Below, piece by piece: positions 8,111 to 16,242 of a DNA stretch of 64,000 bases. The stretch lies in NCBI GenBank assembly GCA_028284625.1, contig JANQRH010000009.1:372001-436000 (forward strand), given 5' to 3'. How positions within the stretch are numbered: position 1 is the stretch's first letter; each line of letters opens with the position of its first letter. A program made the translations under genes and the position numbers. The notes beneath the pieces are model-generated. The model had not been told where the DNA came from. It ran no database searches and saw only the letters and a program-made list of their open reading frames with translations. Source of the stretch: Afifellaceae bacterium. GTDB lineage: Bacteria; Pseudomonadota; Alphaproteobacteria; Rhizobiales; Afifellaceae.

Positions 8111-9442
8111 ATGGACAGCGGTCAAAAAGCCACGACGGCCGATCCCCAGCAATCGGTCACCGCTTTGCCCAGCGAAACGGATGTCGTGATCGTCGGCGGC
8201 GGGATTATCGGGGTCAGCACGGCGCTGTTTCTGGCGGAGAAGGGGTTGCGCGTCTGCGTCTGCGAGAAGGGGCGGGTCGCGGCTGAGCAATCGTCGCGGA
8301 ACTGGGGGTGGACGCGGCAGATGGGTCGCGATCCGGCCGAGATGCCGCTGGCGATCGAAAGCCTGGCCATCTGGCGTCAACTAAAGCAGCGGTTCGGCAT
8401 CGAAGTCGGCTATCGGGAAACCGGCATCACATATCTTTGCCGCAATGCGCGTGAGGAGGAGAAGGCTCACGGCTGGGCCGAGATCGGGAAGGCGCACAAC
8501 CTGCCGCAGCGGACGTTGGGCGCGCGCGAGATCGCCGCGTTCTTGCCGGGTGCGGCGGCAGATTTCACCTTCGCGCTGCACACCTCTTCCGACGGACGGG
8601 CCGAGCCCAGCATCGCCGCACCGGCGATTGCCGACGCTGCTGCGGAACGCGGCGCCATCATCGCGACGGGCTGCGCTGCGCGCGGCATTGAGACGACCGG
8701 CGGGCGCATCTCGGTGGTCGTCACGGAAAAGGGGCCGATCCGTTGCATGGCCGTCGTCGTTGCCGGTGGGGCGTGGTCGCGGCTCTTTCTGGGGAACCTC
8801 GGCATCGCGTTCCCGCAGCTTAAAGTCCTGTCGGCCGCGGCCCGTATCGACGACGTACCGGGCATGCCCAACATGCCGGTCGGCGGCGGCGATTTCGCCT
8901 TTCGCCGACGATTAGACGGCGGCTTCACGGTTGCGCCACGCAACGTCAACATTGCGCCGATCGTTCCCGACAGTTTTCGGTTCTTGCCGGAGTTCCTTCC
9001 GACATATCTGCGAACGTGGCGCGAGTTGCGGCTTCGCATTGGCCGGCAGTTTTTTACCGAGCTTGCGATGCCGCGCCGCTGGGCGCTCGATCAGCCAAGC
9101 CCGTTTGAGCGGTTCCGCGTGCTTGATCCGGTGCCGCCGAAGCCGCTGAACCAAAAAGCCCTAGCGGCGCTGAGCCGCGCCTTCCCGGCCTTTGCGAACG
9201 CACGCATCACGCAGAGCTGGGCCGGCATGATCGACGTCACACCGGACGAGATCCCGGTCATCGACGCAGTCGATGGATGGCCGGGGCTCTATCTGGCGTC
9301 AGGCTTTTCCGGACATGGCTTCGGCATCGGTCCGGGGGCGGGCATGCTCATGTTGCAATTGGTGACAGGGGATACGCCTTGCGTCGATCCTTCACCGTTC
9401 CGCTTCAGCCGCTTTGCGTCGAGGAGCACACCATGCCGCTGA
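8111..9442 (+). CDS. FAD-dependent oxidoreductase, DAO/DadA type
   Basis: Flavoprotein of 443 residues. The N-terminal dinucleotide fold shows GGGIIGVSTALFLAEKG (about 24-40) ending in CEKGRV, then SSRNWGWTRQMGRDPAE, a stretch typical of bacterial DadA-like amino-acid or amine dehydrogenases. The C-terminal FAD signature GLYLASGFSGHGFGIGPG lies near 400. These enzymes oxidise the C-N bond of an amino acid or secondary amine at the cytoplasmic membrane face. Start ATG 8111 is preferred; GTG 8102 adds three residues. It ends 10 bases inside the next gene. Its presence again suggests a nitrogen-containing substrate for the operon. Confidence 0.88.
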   Translation: MDSGQKATTADPQQSVTALPSETDVVIVGGGIIGVSTALFLAEKGLRVCVCEKGRVAAEQSSRNWGWTRQMGRDPAEMPLAIESLAIWRQLKQRFGIEVGYRETGITYLCRNAREEEKAHGWAEIGKAHNLPQRTLGAREIAAFLPGAAADFTFALHTSSDGRAEPSIAAPAIADAAAERGAIIATGCAARGIETTGGRISVVVTEKGPIRCMAVVVAGGAWSRLFLGNLGIAFPQLKVLSAAARIDDVPGMPNMPVGGGDFAFRRRLDGGFTVAPRNVNIAPIVPDSFRFLPEFLPTYLRTWRELRLRIGRQFFTELAMPRRWALDQPSPFERFRVLDPVPPKPLNQKALAALSRAFPAFANARITQSWAGMIDVTPDEIPVIDAVDGWPGLYLASGFSGHGFGIGPGAGMLMLQLVTGDTPCVDPSPFRFSRFASRSTPCR

Positions 9443-10359
9443 TCGACAACGAAACCCGCGGTGTTTTCGTAATCGCCGTGACGCCCTTTTCCGAGGACGG
9501 CGCGATCGATTTCGACAGCCTCGACCGGGCGGTCGATTTCTACTTCGAGGCCGGGGCCGACGGGCTGACCATCCTGGGCATGATGGGCGAGGCGCCCAAG
9601 GTTACCCAGGCGGAGAGCATCGAACTGGCCCGCCGGGTGATCGATCGCGCCGGCACGCGGCCGGTTGTCGTGGGCGTGTCGTCGCCGGGCCTGGCGGCCA
9701 TCGATGAGCTAACACGTGCTGTTATGGATATCGGAGCAGGCGGCGTCATGGTTGCGCCGCCCTCCACGCTGAAGACCGACGATCAGATCGTCAGCTATTT
9801 CAGTCTCGTGGCGGAGACGCTGGGGCGCGACGTGCCTTTGGTGCTTCAGGACTTCCCACTCGCCACCAATGTGACGATCAGCAATGCGGCGCTCAACCGG
9901 ATCGTCACGAGCGTGCCGAGCGTTGCCATTCTGAAGCACGAGGATTGGCCGGGTCTTGCGAAGATCAGCGCTGTCCGCAAGGCGGAGGCTGAGGGGCAGC
10001 GGCGCTTGTCGATCCTGTGCGGCAATGGCGGCCTCTTCCTGCCGGAGGAGGTAGCGCGCGGCGCCGATGGCGCCATGACGGGCTTCGGCTTTCCTGAGAT
10101 GATGGTCGACGTCGTTCGGCTCGTGTCCGCCGGTGAGGTGGCGCGGGCGCGGGACATCTTTGACGCTTACCTGCCGCTCTTGCGCTACGAGCAGCAGCCT
10201 GGGGTAGGCCTTTCGGTACGCAAATACGTGCTCTGCCGCCGGGGAATCATCGCAAGTGACGCGCTGCGGCGGCCCGGCAGCAAATTGCTGCCGGAGGCCA
10301 TCGCCGAGATCGATGCGCTCCTTGCCCGGCAGGAAACGCGATTGAAGGAATTGGGCTGA
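9433..10359 (+). CDS. DapA/NAL-superfamily lyase (dihydrodipicolinate synthase-like)
   Basis: TIM-barrel lyase of 308 residues. The GxxGE-type pocket is present (GMMGEAPKV, about 46-54) and the Schiff-base lysine is in VAILKHEDWP near 163. The tyrosine of true DHDPS (YNVP) is replaced: the strand reads LQDFPLAT, as in 2-keto-3-deoxy-sugar-acid lyases and dehydratases of this superfamily, so lysine synthesis is unlikely. Start ATG 9433 has GAGGAG seven bases upstream. As the last gene of the operon it probably cleaves or dehydrates a keto-deoxy acid to enter central metabolism. Confidence 0.88.
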   Translation: MPLIDNETRGVFVIAVTPFSEDGAIDFDSLDRAVDFYFEAGADGLTILGMMGEAPKVTQAESIELARRVIDRAGTRPVVVGVSSPGLAAIDELTRAVMDIGAGGVMVAPPSTLKTDDQIVSYFSLVAETLGRDVPLVLQDFPLATNVTISNAALNRIVTSVPSVAILKHEDWPGLAKISAVRKAEAEGQRRLSILCGNGGLFLPEEVARGADGAMTGFGFPEMMVDVVRLVSAGEVARARDIFDAYLPLLRYEQQPGVGLSVRKYVLCRRGIIASDALRRPGSKLLPEAIAEIDALLARQETRLKELG

Positions 10360-10679
10360 TGGATTTTGGTGTCACCTGAGACGCTCGACGCGGCCGTCGC
10401 TATCTGTCGAGCCGCCATGGAGACCACATCGCGCGCTTCAAGATCTGTGTCGGCGGTGGTCTGATCGCCGAACGGTTGCAAGGCGGCCGCCAGTTCGCTT
10501 GCGCGGTTGCATCGCTTTCTGAAGTCCCAGCCATTGCGCCTCCTAGCGCAATTTGTCAGACATCTGTCATCGGTCGCCTGAGCGAGCCGTTCAGTGCCCG
10601 CCGTCGGCCGGGTCATGGCCGTCCGTCGGCGTTGCATGGGCGGGGGCGGAGCGTGAAACATGACAACGAGGGAGCGATC
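10360..10679. other. Intergenic region before the peptide-transport operon
   Basis: 320 bases without a supported gene. On the minus strand a 44-codon frame starts with ATG near 10535 behind a good AGGAGG, but the translation matches nothing I recognise and ends at once; it may be a remnant or chance. The region holds the candidate GntR operator at 10553-10563 and must contain the promoter of the 10680-18188 operon. No clear terminator for the upstream operon is visible. Confidence 0.5.
10553..10563 (+). promoter_or_regulatory. Candidate FadR-type GntR operator TTGTCAGACAT
   Basis: The site fits the FadR-subfamily half-consensus TnGTnnnACnA except for the last base, and it lies in a larger imperfect inverted repeat, TGTCAGA-CA-TCTGTCA, spanning 10554-10569. 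It is about 110 bases upstream of the operon whose last gene is a FadR-subfamily GntR regulator (17454-18188). Autoregulation is inferred. Confidence 0.45.
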
Positions 10680-12290
10680 ATGAACATCCGATCCATTGCG
10701 ACATTCACAGCGGCGGCCACGCTCGCCGTAAGCCTCGCGCTGCCGGCGGCGGCGCAACACGTGAACGCGCCGGGGGACAACACCACCGGCACCCACGCCG
10801 ACTACATGAAGACGGTCTATTCCCGCGCCGGCTACCCTGAGATGCTGCAGCTTTCGTTGACGAGCTTCGACCACAATTATGAACTGCACGGCATTGCCGC
10901 GGAGAGTTGGGAGCAATCGGAGGACGGGCTGACTTGGACCTTCACCCTGCGGGAGGGCCTGAAATTCTCCGACGGGCATCCGGTGACTGCGGAGGATTAT
11001 GTGTTCGCGCTGCAGCGTGCAGCCACCAGCGGCTACGATTTCGCCTGGTATTGGGATTTTGCCGCCGGCATCAAGAACTGGAAGGCGGTCACCGAGGGCG
11101 AGGCCGACGTTTCCACGCTAGGCATCCGTGCGGTCGACGATCTCACGATCGAAGTCACCACCGAGACGCCCAAGCCCTATCTGCCGAGCGTCGTCAGCCT
11201 TTGGTACAGCGTGCCCAAACACGTCGTGGACGAGCATGGTGACGATTATGCGCTGAGCGTGGACACGCATGTCGGGTCCGGCGCATACAAGATGGAAGCG
11301 TGGGAGAAGAACGACAACACCATGACGCTCGTCCGTAATCCGGAATATGCGGGCGTCTGGCCGGGTCTGCCGGAGAGCATCACCATCGACCAGAGCCTTG
11401 GCGCGCCGGAAGTCGGGCTTCCCGCTTTCATGGCGGGCGAAGTGGACTTCGCTTTCTTGAACGCCGGTCAGATCCCGTTTGTTGAGCAACGCATGCCGGA
11501 TCAGATCCGCGAGAACGCGATCTTCGCCATCTCATACATCTCGTTCGACCTGGAGAGCCCGCCTTTCGACAATGTCGATGTGCGCAAGGCGCTTTGGTAC
11601 GCGATCGATCGGGAGGAGATGACCTCTACGGTGCTTAAGAACCTGGCCATCCCGGCCAATTCGCTTCTGTCACCCTCCTATCCCGGCTACAGCCAGGCGA
11701 TTGCCGACAAGGCCGTGTTCGATCCCGACAAAGCGCGGGAGCATCTGGCGAAGGCGGGCTATCCGAACGGCGAGGGCTTCCCGGAGGTCGAGATCTGGTA
11801 TCGCGAGCAGGGCGGCTATAACGGCGCGATCACGCCGCCGATGCTTCAGTACCTGCAGGCGGAGTTCAAGGAGCATCTGGGCATCGAGATGGGCATCCGC
11901 GTGATGCCGATCCAGGACTGGATGGATGCGCTCCTGAACGAGACCAACAATTTGTTCCTGTCGCCCTATGAGTTCGACTACATCGACCCGTCGAACTTCT
12001 TCGGCATCTTCTACAATGGCGGCCGGCACGATCACAAAGTGCCTGAATACGACCGCCTGGTCGCTGAAGCCGACGCCAATCCGGTGTGGGAGGAGCGCGT
12101 TGCACTTTACGAACAGGCCGAGCAGGTGCTGATCGACAATGCTTCGATTGTGCCGCTGGTTCACCCGATCCAGATGTTCGTGGTCAGCGAACGACTGACG
12201 GGCGATGGCGTTGGGTCCAATGCGCAGGGCATGACGCCGATGAACCGGCTGGTGCCGTTCTTCTACGCGCATACGAATGTCGCCGAGTAA
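10680..12290 (+). CDS. ABC transporter, peptide/opine-type solute-binding protein (family 5)
   Basis: Periplasmic binding protein of 536 residues, the normal length for SBP family 5 (DppA/OppA). Sec signal peptide in residues 1-24 (SIATFTAAATLAVSLALPAAA-Q, shown only as region). Family landmarks include SLTSFDHNYELHG, WTFTLREGLKFSDGHPVTAED near 98 and the later VDFAFLNAG. ATG 10680 follows GAGGGAG by seven bases. It delivers a di- or oligopeptide, opine or related compound to the Dpp-type permeases encoded downstream. Confidence 0.93.
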   Translation: MNIRSIATFTAAATLAVSLALPAAAQHVNAPGDNTTGTHADYMKTVYSRAGYPEMLQLSLTSFDHNYELHGIAAESWEQSEDGLTWTFTLREGLKFSDGHPVTAEDYVFALQRAATSGYDFAWYWDFAAGIKNWKAVTEGEADVSTLGIRAVDDLTIEVTTETPKPYLPSVVSLWYSVPKHVVDEHGDDYALSVDTHVGSGAYKMEAWEKNDNTMTLVRNPEYAGVWPGLPESITIDQSLGAPEVGLPAFMAGEVDFAFLNAGQIPFVEQRMPDQIRENAIFAISYISFDLESPPFDNVDVRKALWYAIDREEMTSTVLKNLAIPANSLLSPSYPGYSQAIADKAVFDPDKAREHLAKAGYPNGEGFPEVEIWYREQGGYNGAITPPMLQYLQAEFKEHLGIEMGIRVMPIQDWMDALLNETNNLFLSPYEFDYIDPSNFFGIFYNGGRHDHKVPEYDRLVAEADANPVWEERVALYEQAEQVLIDNASIVPLVHPIQMFVVSERLTGDGVGSNAQGMTPMNRLVPFFYAHTNVAE

Positions 12291-13344
12291 CTTAGCGGCG
12301 ACCAACCAAACTGTCGCTTCCCGGCGCCCGCCGCCGGGAAGCGAGACGGAAGGCGGCGGCGATGCGAGTGCCGGCGCATCGACGCCGCTTGTCGAGATCG
12401 ACGATCTTCATGTCAGCTTCGCGCAGCACGATGGCCTGGTTCAGGCCGTGCGTGGCGTGACGTTTCACGTCGATGCGGGCGAGAGCCTGGGCATCGTCGG
12501 CGAAAGCGGCTCAGGCAAATCGGTCTCTTGCATGGCCGTTCTGCGGCTGTTGCAAAGTCCTCCGGCCCGCATCGAGGCGCAGACGCTCCAGATCGGCGGC
12601 GTGTCGGTGATGCGCGCCGGCAAGGCGCAGCTTTCCGACATTCGCGGCCGGCTGGCGGCCATGGTGTTTCAAGACCCGATGACCGCCTTCGATCCGGTGT
12701 TCACGATCGGCCAGCAGATCGTGGAGACCATTCGTGCGCACCGCTCCACAAGCAAGGCCGCGGCGCGCCAGGAGGCGCATGATTTGCTGGCGCGTGTTGA
12801 GATTCGCAATCCCGACGCGGTGCTCAATTCCTATCCGCATCAGCTTTCCGGCGGCATGCTGCAGCGCGCGATGATCGCCATGGCGCTCTCCTGTCGCCCG
12901 GCGGTTCTGTTTGCGGACGAACCGACGACGGCGCTTGATGTCACGGTCCAGGCTCAGATCCTCCAGCTCATCAAGGAGCTGCAGGACGATCTCAAGATGG
13001 GATTGGTGATGATCACGCACGATCTGGGCGTGATCGCCGAGACGGTCGACCGCGTCATCGTCATGTATGGCGGCAAGGTGATGGAGCAGGCTCGTGTCGA
13101 GGATATCTTCGACGACCCGCGCCATCCCTATACGATCGCGCTGATGGAATCGATGCCGGGCCAAGAGGGCGGACGCCGGCGCCTTCGCGAGATTCCCGGC
13201 GGTTCCCCCAATCCGGTCAATCCGCCGACCGGCTGTCCGTTCCATCCGCGCTGCCCGCAGGCCGATTCCCAATGCGTATCGGAGGAACCGGCATTTGCCG
13301 AGATCGGACCGGGCCGCCAGGCCGCCTGCTGGAGGGTGCATTGA
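12277..13344 (+). CDS. ABC transporter ATP-binding protein, DppD/OppD type
   Basis: ATPase of 355 residues. Walker A GESGSGKS at about 76-83, signature LSGGMLQRA near 188, Walker [11 protein letters not shown] near 210, and the C-terminal oligopeptide-ABC domain with the cysteine-containing stretch [12 protein letters not shown] that ligates an iron-sulfur cluster in related DppD proteins. The first 35 residues are a non-conserved extension rich in Pro, Gly and Ser before the usual start of the domain ([11 protein letters not shown]). ATG 12277 overlaps the binding-protein gene by 14 bases. Confidence 0.92.
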   Translation: MSPSNLAATNQTVASRRPPPGSETEGGGDASAGASTPLVEIDDLHVSFAQHDGLVQAVRGVTFHVDAGESLGIVGESGSGKSVSCMAVLRLLQSPPARIEAQTLQIGGVSVMRAGKAQLSDIRGRLAAMVFQDPMTAFDPVFTIGQQIVETIRAHRSTSKAAARQEAHDLLARVEIRNPDAVLNSYPHQLSGGMLQRAMIAMALSCRPAVLFADEPTTALDVTVQAQILQLIKELQDDLKMGLVMITHDLGVIAETVDRVIVMYGGKVMEQARVEDIFDDPRHPYTIALMESMPGQEGGRRRLREIPGGSPNPVNPPTGCPFHPRCPQADSQCVSEEPAFAEIGPGRQAACWRVH

Positions 13345-14327
13345 GCACCGCCGATACGCAGGTCGATCAAGCCGCCCCGCCGGCGCTTGAGCTCAAAGGG
13401 CTCGGCAAGAGCTTCCGTCTGAAGAAGGGCGGCTTCTTCCGCCCAGGCTATGTTGAACTGAAGGCGGTGCGCGACGTCGATTTGACCGTTCCGAAGAACG
13501 CCATTGTGGGGCTTGTTGGAGAAAGCGGCTCGGGCAAGACGACCACGGGGATCATGGCGCTGCGGCTGATTGAGCCGACCACCGGCGAGATCTGGCTCAA
13601 CGGCGAGAACATCACCGCGTTGGAGGCGGGCGAACTCAAGCGCCACCGGCGCAAGATGCAGGTGGTCTTCCAAGACAGCTACTCCGCGCTCGACCCGATG
13701 TTCACATTGGCGCAGATAGTCGCCGAGCCGCTGCATATTCACGGCATCGGCAGCGCCGCGGAGCAGACCGATCTAGCGTTGGACTGGCTGGAGCGCGTCG
13801 GGCTTCACCGGTCTTTCGGCAACCGCTACCCGCATGAATTGTCCGGCGGGCAGCGCCAGCGCGTCGCCATTGCGCGGGCGCTCATTCTCAAGCCGGATGT
13901 GCTGATTGCCGACGAACCGACGTCGGCGCTCGACGTTTCAGTGAAGGCGCAGATCATCAACCTTCTGCAAGACCTGCAGGAGGACATGGGTCTGTCGATC
14001 CTGTTCATCAGTCACGATCTTTCCGTCGTGCGCTCGCTGACCGATACGGTCGTGGTGATGTTCAACGGTCGGATCGTGGAGCAGGCGCCGACGGAGGCGA
14101 TCTTCACCGATAGCCGCCACCCCTATACGCGCTCGCTTCTCGATGCGATCCCAGTGCTCAATCCACGCCACCGGCGTGCCCGCACGTTCCGCTCCCGCGA
14201 CGAGTTGGAGGCCGACAATCCTCAGATCGCCTCAGGTGACCTGCCAGATGGGCCGGCGCCATCGGATCAGCCGCGCCTTGTCTCGGTCGCACCGGGCCAT
14301 CGGGTCGAGGCGGTGGTGACGCAATGA
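13341..14327 (+). CDS. ABC transporter ATP-binding protein, DppF/OppF type
   Basis: Second ATPase, 328 residues. Walker A GESGSGKT near 62-69, signature LSGGQRQRV near 165, Walker B VLIADEPTSALD near 187. I start it at TTG 13341, which overlaps the previous stop and has GGAGGG five bases upstream; the frame is open further upstream but only through the preceding gene. The C-terminal tail (after ILDAIPVLNPRHR) is the partial oligopeptide domain, without the cysteine motif of the first ATPase. It forms a heterodimer with the DppD-type protein. Confidence 0.92.
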   Translation: MSTADTQVDQAAPPALELKGLGKSFRLKKGGFFRPGYVELKAVRDVDLTVPKNAIVGLVGESGSGKTTTGIMALRLIEPTTGEIWLNGENITALEAGELKRHRRKMQVVFQDSYSALDPMFTLAQIVAEPLHIHGIGSAAEQTDLALDWLERVGLHRSFGNRYPHELSGGQRQRVAIARALILKPDVLIADEPTSALDVSVKAQIINLLQDLQEDMGLSILFISHDLSVVRSLTDTVVVMFNGRIVEQAPTEAIFTDSRHPYTRSLLDAIPVLNPRHRRARTFRSRDELEADNPQIASGDLPDGPAPSDQPRLVSVAPGHRVEAVVTQ

Positions 14328-14328
14328 A

Positions 14329-14345
14329 GCCGATGCGTCATCGGC
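14329..14345 (+). other. Intercistronic hairpin between ATPase and permease genes
   Basis: GCCGATG (14329-14335), loop CGT, CATCGGC (14339-14345): a perfect seven-pair stem in the 40-base gap between the second ATPase and the first permease. It could lower permease expression relative to the upstream genes or protect the upstream mRNA. Confidence 0.5.
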
Positions 14346-14367
14346 GCGCGGACGGGGGCGCGCGGCG

Positions 14368-15300
14368 ATGACCGGGTACATCCTCCGCCGGCTGGTCTCC
14401 GTGGCGGTCACGTTCATCATCGTGTCGGTGATCATCTTCCTGATGATGCACTCCATCCCGGGCGGGCCGTTCGACCACGGCGACATGCCGTTGCCCGACG
14501 CGGTGCGCGAGCGGCTGATGGCGCAATACGGGCTCGATCAGCCGCTCTACGTTCAATATGTGCGCTACATGTGGGCCGTCCTTCAGCTTGATTTCGGCGT
14601 GCCCTTCCAGAGCCCCGGCGAGACTGTGCTGGAGCTCCTCGGTCGCGCCTGGGTCCCTTCGCTGGTGCTCGGTGGATTGGGTGTTCTGATCGGCGCTCCG
14701 CTCGGCATGCTTCTGGGCATTGCGGCCGCGCTTCGCCGCAATTCCTGGCTCGACTATCTGGCCTCTGTCGTGGCGACACTCGGTCTCACGGTGCCGGTCT
14801 TCGTGACCTCAATGCTGCTGATCCTGGTCTTTGCGGTCTGGTTCAACTGGCTGCCGGCATCGGGATGGGGTTCGCCGACGCATTGGATTCTGCCGATCGC
14901 CGCCTATGCGACGATCCCCATGGCGACCTATGCGCGCTACACGCGCTCCGCCATGCTGGATACGCTCAACAAGCCGTTCGTCATGGTGCTCCGCGCCAAG
15001 GGCCTGTCGGAGAACAAGATCATCTTCCAGCATGTGCTGCGCAATTCGGCGATCCCCATGGTCACCGTGTTCCTGCCCATGTTCATCGGCACGGCGACCG
15101 GTTCGATTTTCGTTGAAGCCATGTTCCGCGTGCCCGGGCTCGGGGCTTATTTCGTCACCTCCATCAGGACCCGCGACTATCCGCTGGAAATGGCGCTGAT
15201 GCTGATGATCACGGTGATGTTCTGCCTCGCCTATCTGATCTCGGACATCGTCTATGCGTGGCTCAACCCGCGCCTTCGTCACGGAGGACGCAAGGGATGA
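14368..15300 (+). CDS. ABC transporter permease, DppB type
   Basis: Inner-membrane permease of 310 residues. The N-terminus MTGYILRRLVSVAVTFIIVS is the typical first helix of DppB-type proteins, followed by a periplasmic loop and five further membrane segments; the ATPase-contacting EAA loop lies near 205-225 (LRAKGLSENKIIFQHVLRN). It overlaps the next permease by 4 bases (ATGA). It forms the peptide channel with the DppC-type partner. Confidence 0.92.
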   Translation: MTGYILRRLVSVAVTFIIVSVIIFLMMHSIPGGPFDHGDMPLPDAVRERLMAQYGLDQPLYVQYVRYMWAVLQLDFGVPFQSPGETVLELLGRAWVPSLVLGGLGVLIGAPLGMLLGIAAALRRNSWLDYLASVVATLGLTVPVFVTSMLLILVFAVWFNWLPASGWGSPTHWILPIAAYATIPMATYARYTRSAMLDTLNKPFVMVLRAKGLSENKIIFQHVLRNSAIPMVTVFLPMFIGTATGSIFVEAMFRVPGLGAYFVTSIRTRDYPLEMALMLMITVMFCLAYLISDIVYAWLNPRLRHGGRKG

Positions 15301-16238
15301 GCGGCGAACGGATGACCGATACGTTTGGGTCGCGCACGCCCGCCGCGGCCGCTAAGCCGGTGGCGCCGGTCGCTGCTCCGGAGACACGCCAGCGCAGTCC
15401 GCTCTGGTACGCGTGGCGCCGGTTCCTGGCCAACAAGGCCGCCGTCAGCGGCGGCAGCGCGCTCGCCATCATTGCGCTGATGGCGATCTTCGCCCCGCTG
15501 ATCACGATTGCCGGGCCGACCGAGCAGATCTTTCTGACCAGCGCGCTGGGATTTCCCGACTCTCAGCATTGGTTTGGCATTGACGATCTCGGCCGCGACT
15601 TCTTCTCGCGCATCGTCTACGGCGCGCGCGTGTCGCTGACCATCGGCTTCGCAGCGGCGGCCTTCTCGGTGATCATTGGCATCCCGCTCGGCGCCGTCGC
15701 CGGCTATTACGGTGGCCGGGCTGACTGGCTGATCATGCGGGTGATTGAGATCTTCTCCGTCGTGCCGCCGCTGCTCGCCGCCATGCTTCTCGGCGCGCTC
15801 GCCGGCGGCGGCTTCTGGATGATCGTCTTCATCGCAGGCTTGTTCGGCTGGGTGCAGGTCTGCTTGCTTGTGCGGGCGCAGATCAAGGCGTTCAAGGAGA
15901 GGGAGTTTGTTCGCGCAGCACAGGCGCTTGGCGCGACGCCGAGCTACATCATCCGCCGCCACCTCATTCCCAATTCGGTCTCACCGATCATCGTCGGCTT
16001 CGTCCTGGCGATCCCGCTGGCGATGATGCTGGAGGCATCGCTCAGCTTCCTTGGTGTCGGTGTGCCGCCGCCCACGCCGAGCTGGGGCCAGATGATCAAC
16101 ACCGGGATGAATTTCATGTATTTTTACTGGCATATGGCAGTGTTTCCGACCGCAGCACTTGCCATAACGGTGCTCGCCACCACGCTGTTCGGCGATGGGC
16201 TGCGCGATGCGCTCGATCCCACCTTGAAAGGCCGCTGA
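15297..16238 (+). CDS. ABC transporter permease, DppC type
   Basis: Partner permease of 313 residues with the N-terminal DppC-like segment before the first helix (WYAWRRFLANKAAVSGGSAL) and the EAA loop near 212-230 (RAAQALGATPSYIIRRHLIP). ATG 15297 is in the ATGA overlap with the previous gene; ATG 15312 is an alternative that removes five residues. The central stretch LGRDFFSRIVYGARVSL is conserved in the family. Confidence 0.92.
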   Translation: MSGERMTDTFGSRTPAAAAKPVAPVAAPETRQRSPLWYAWRRFLANKAAVSGGSALAIIALMAIFAPLITIAGPTEQIFLTSALGFPDSQHWFGIDDLGRDFFSRIVYGARVSLTIGFAAAAFSVIIGIPLGAVAGYYGGRADWLIMRVIEIFSVVPPLLAAMLLGALAGGGFWMIVFIAGLFGWVQVCLLVRAQIKAFKEREFVRAAQALGATPSYIIRRHLIPNSVSPIIVGFVLAIPLAMMLEASLSFLGVGVPPPTPSWGQMINTGMNFMYFYWHMAVFPTAALAITVLATTLFGDGLRDALDPTLKGR

Positions 16239-16242
16239 CCTG

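Noticed and set aside
10391-10535. Small minus-strand frame with a good AGGAGG and ATG before the peptide operon
   Set aside because: Only 44 codons, no recognisable similarity and no context; kept as a note in the intergenic entry.
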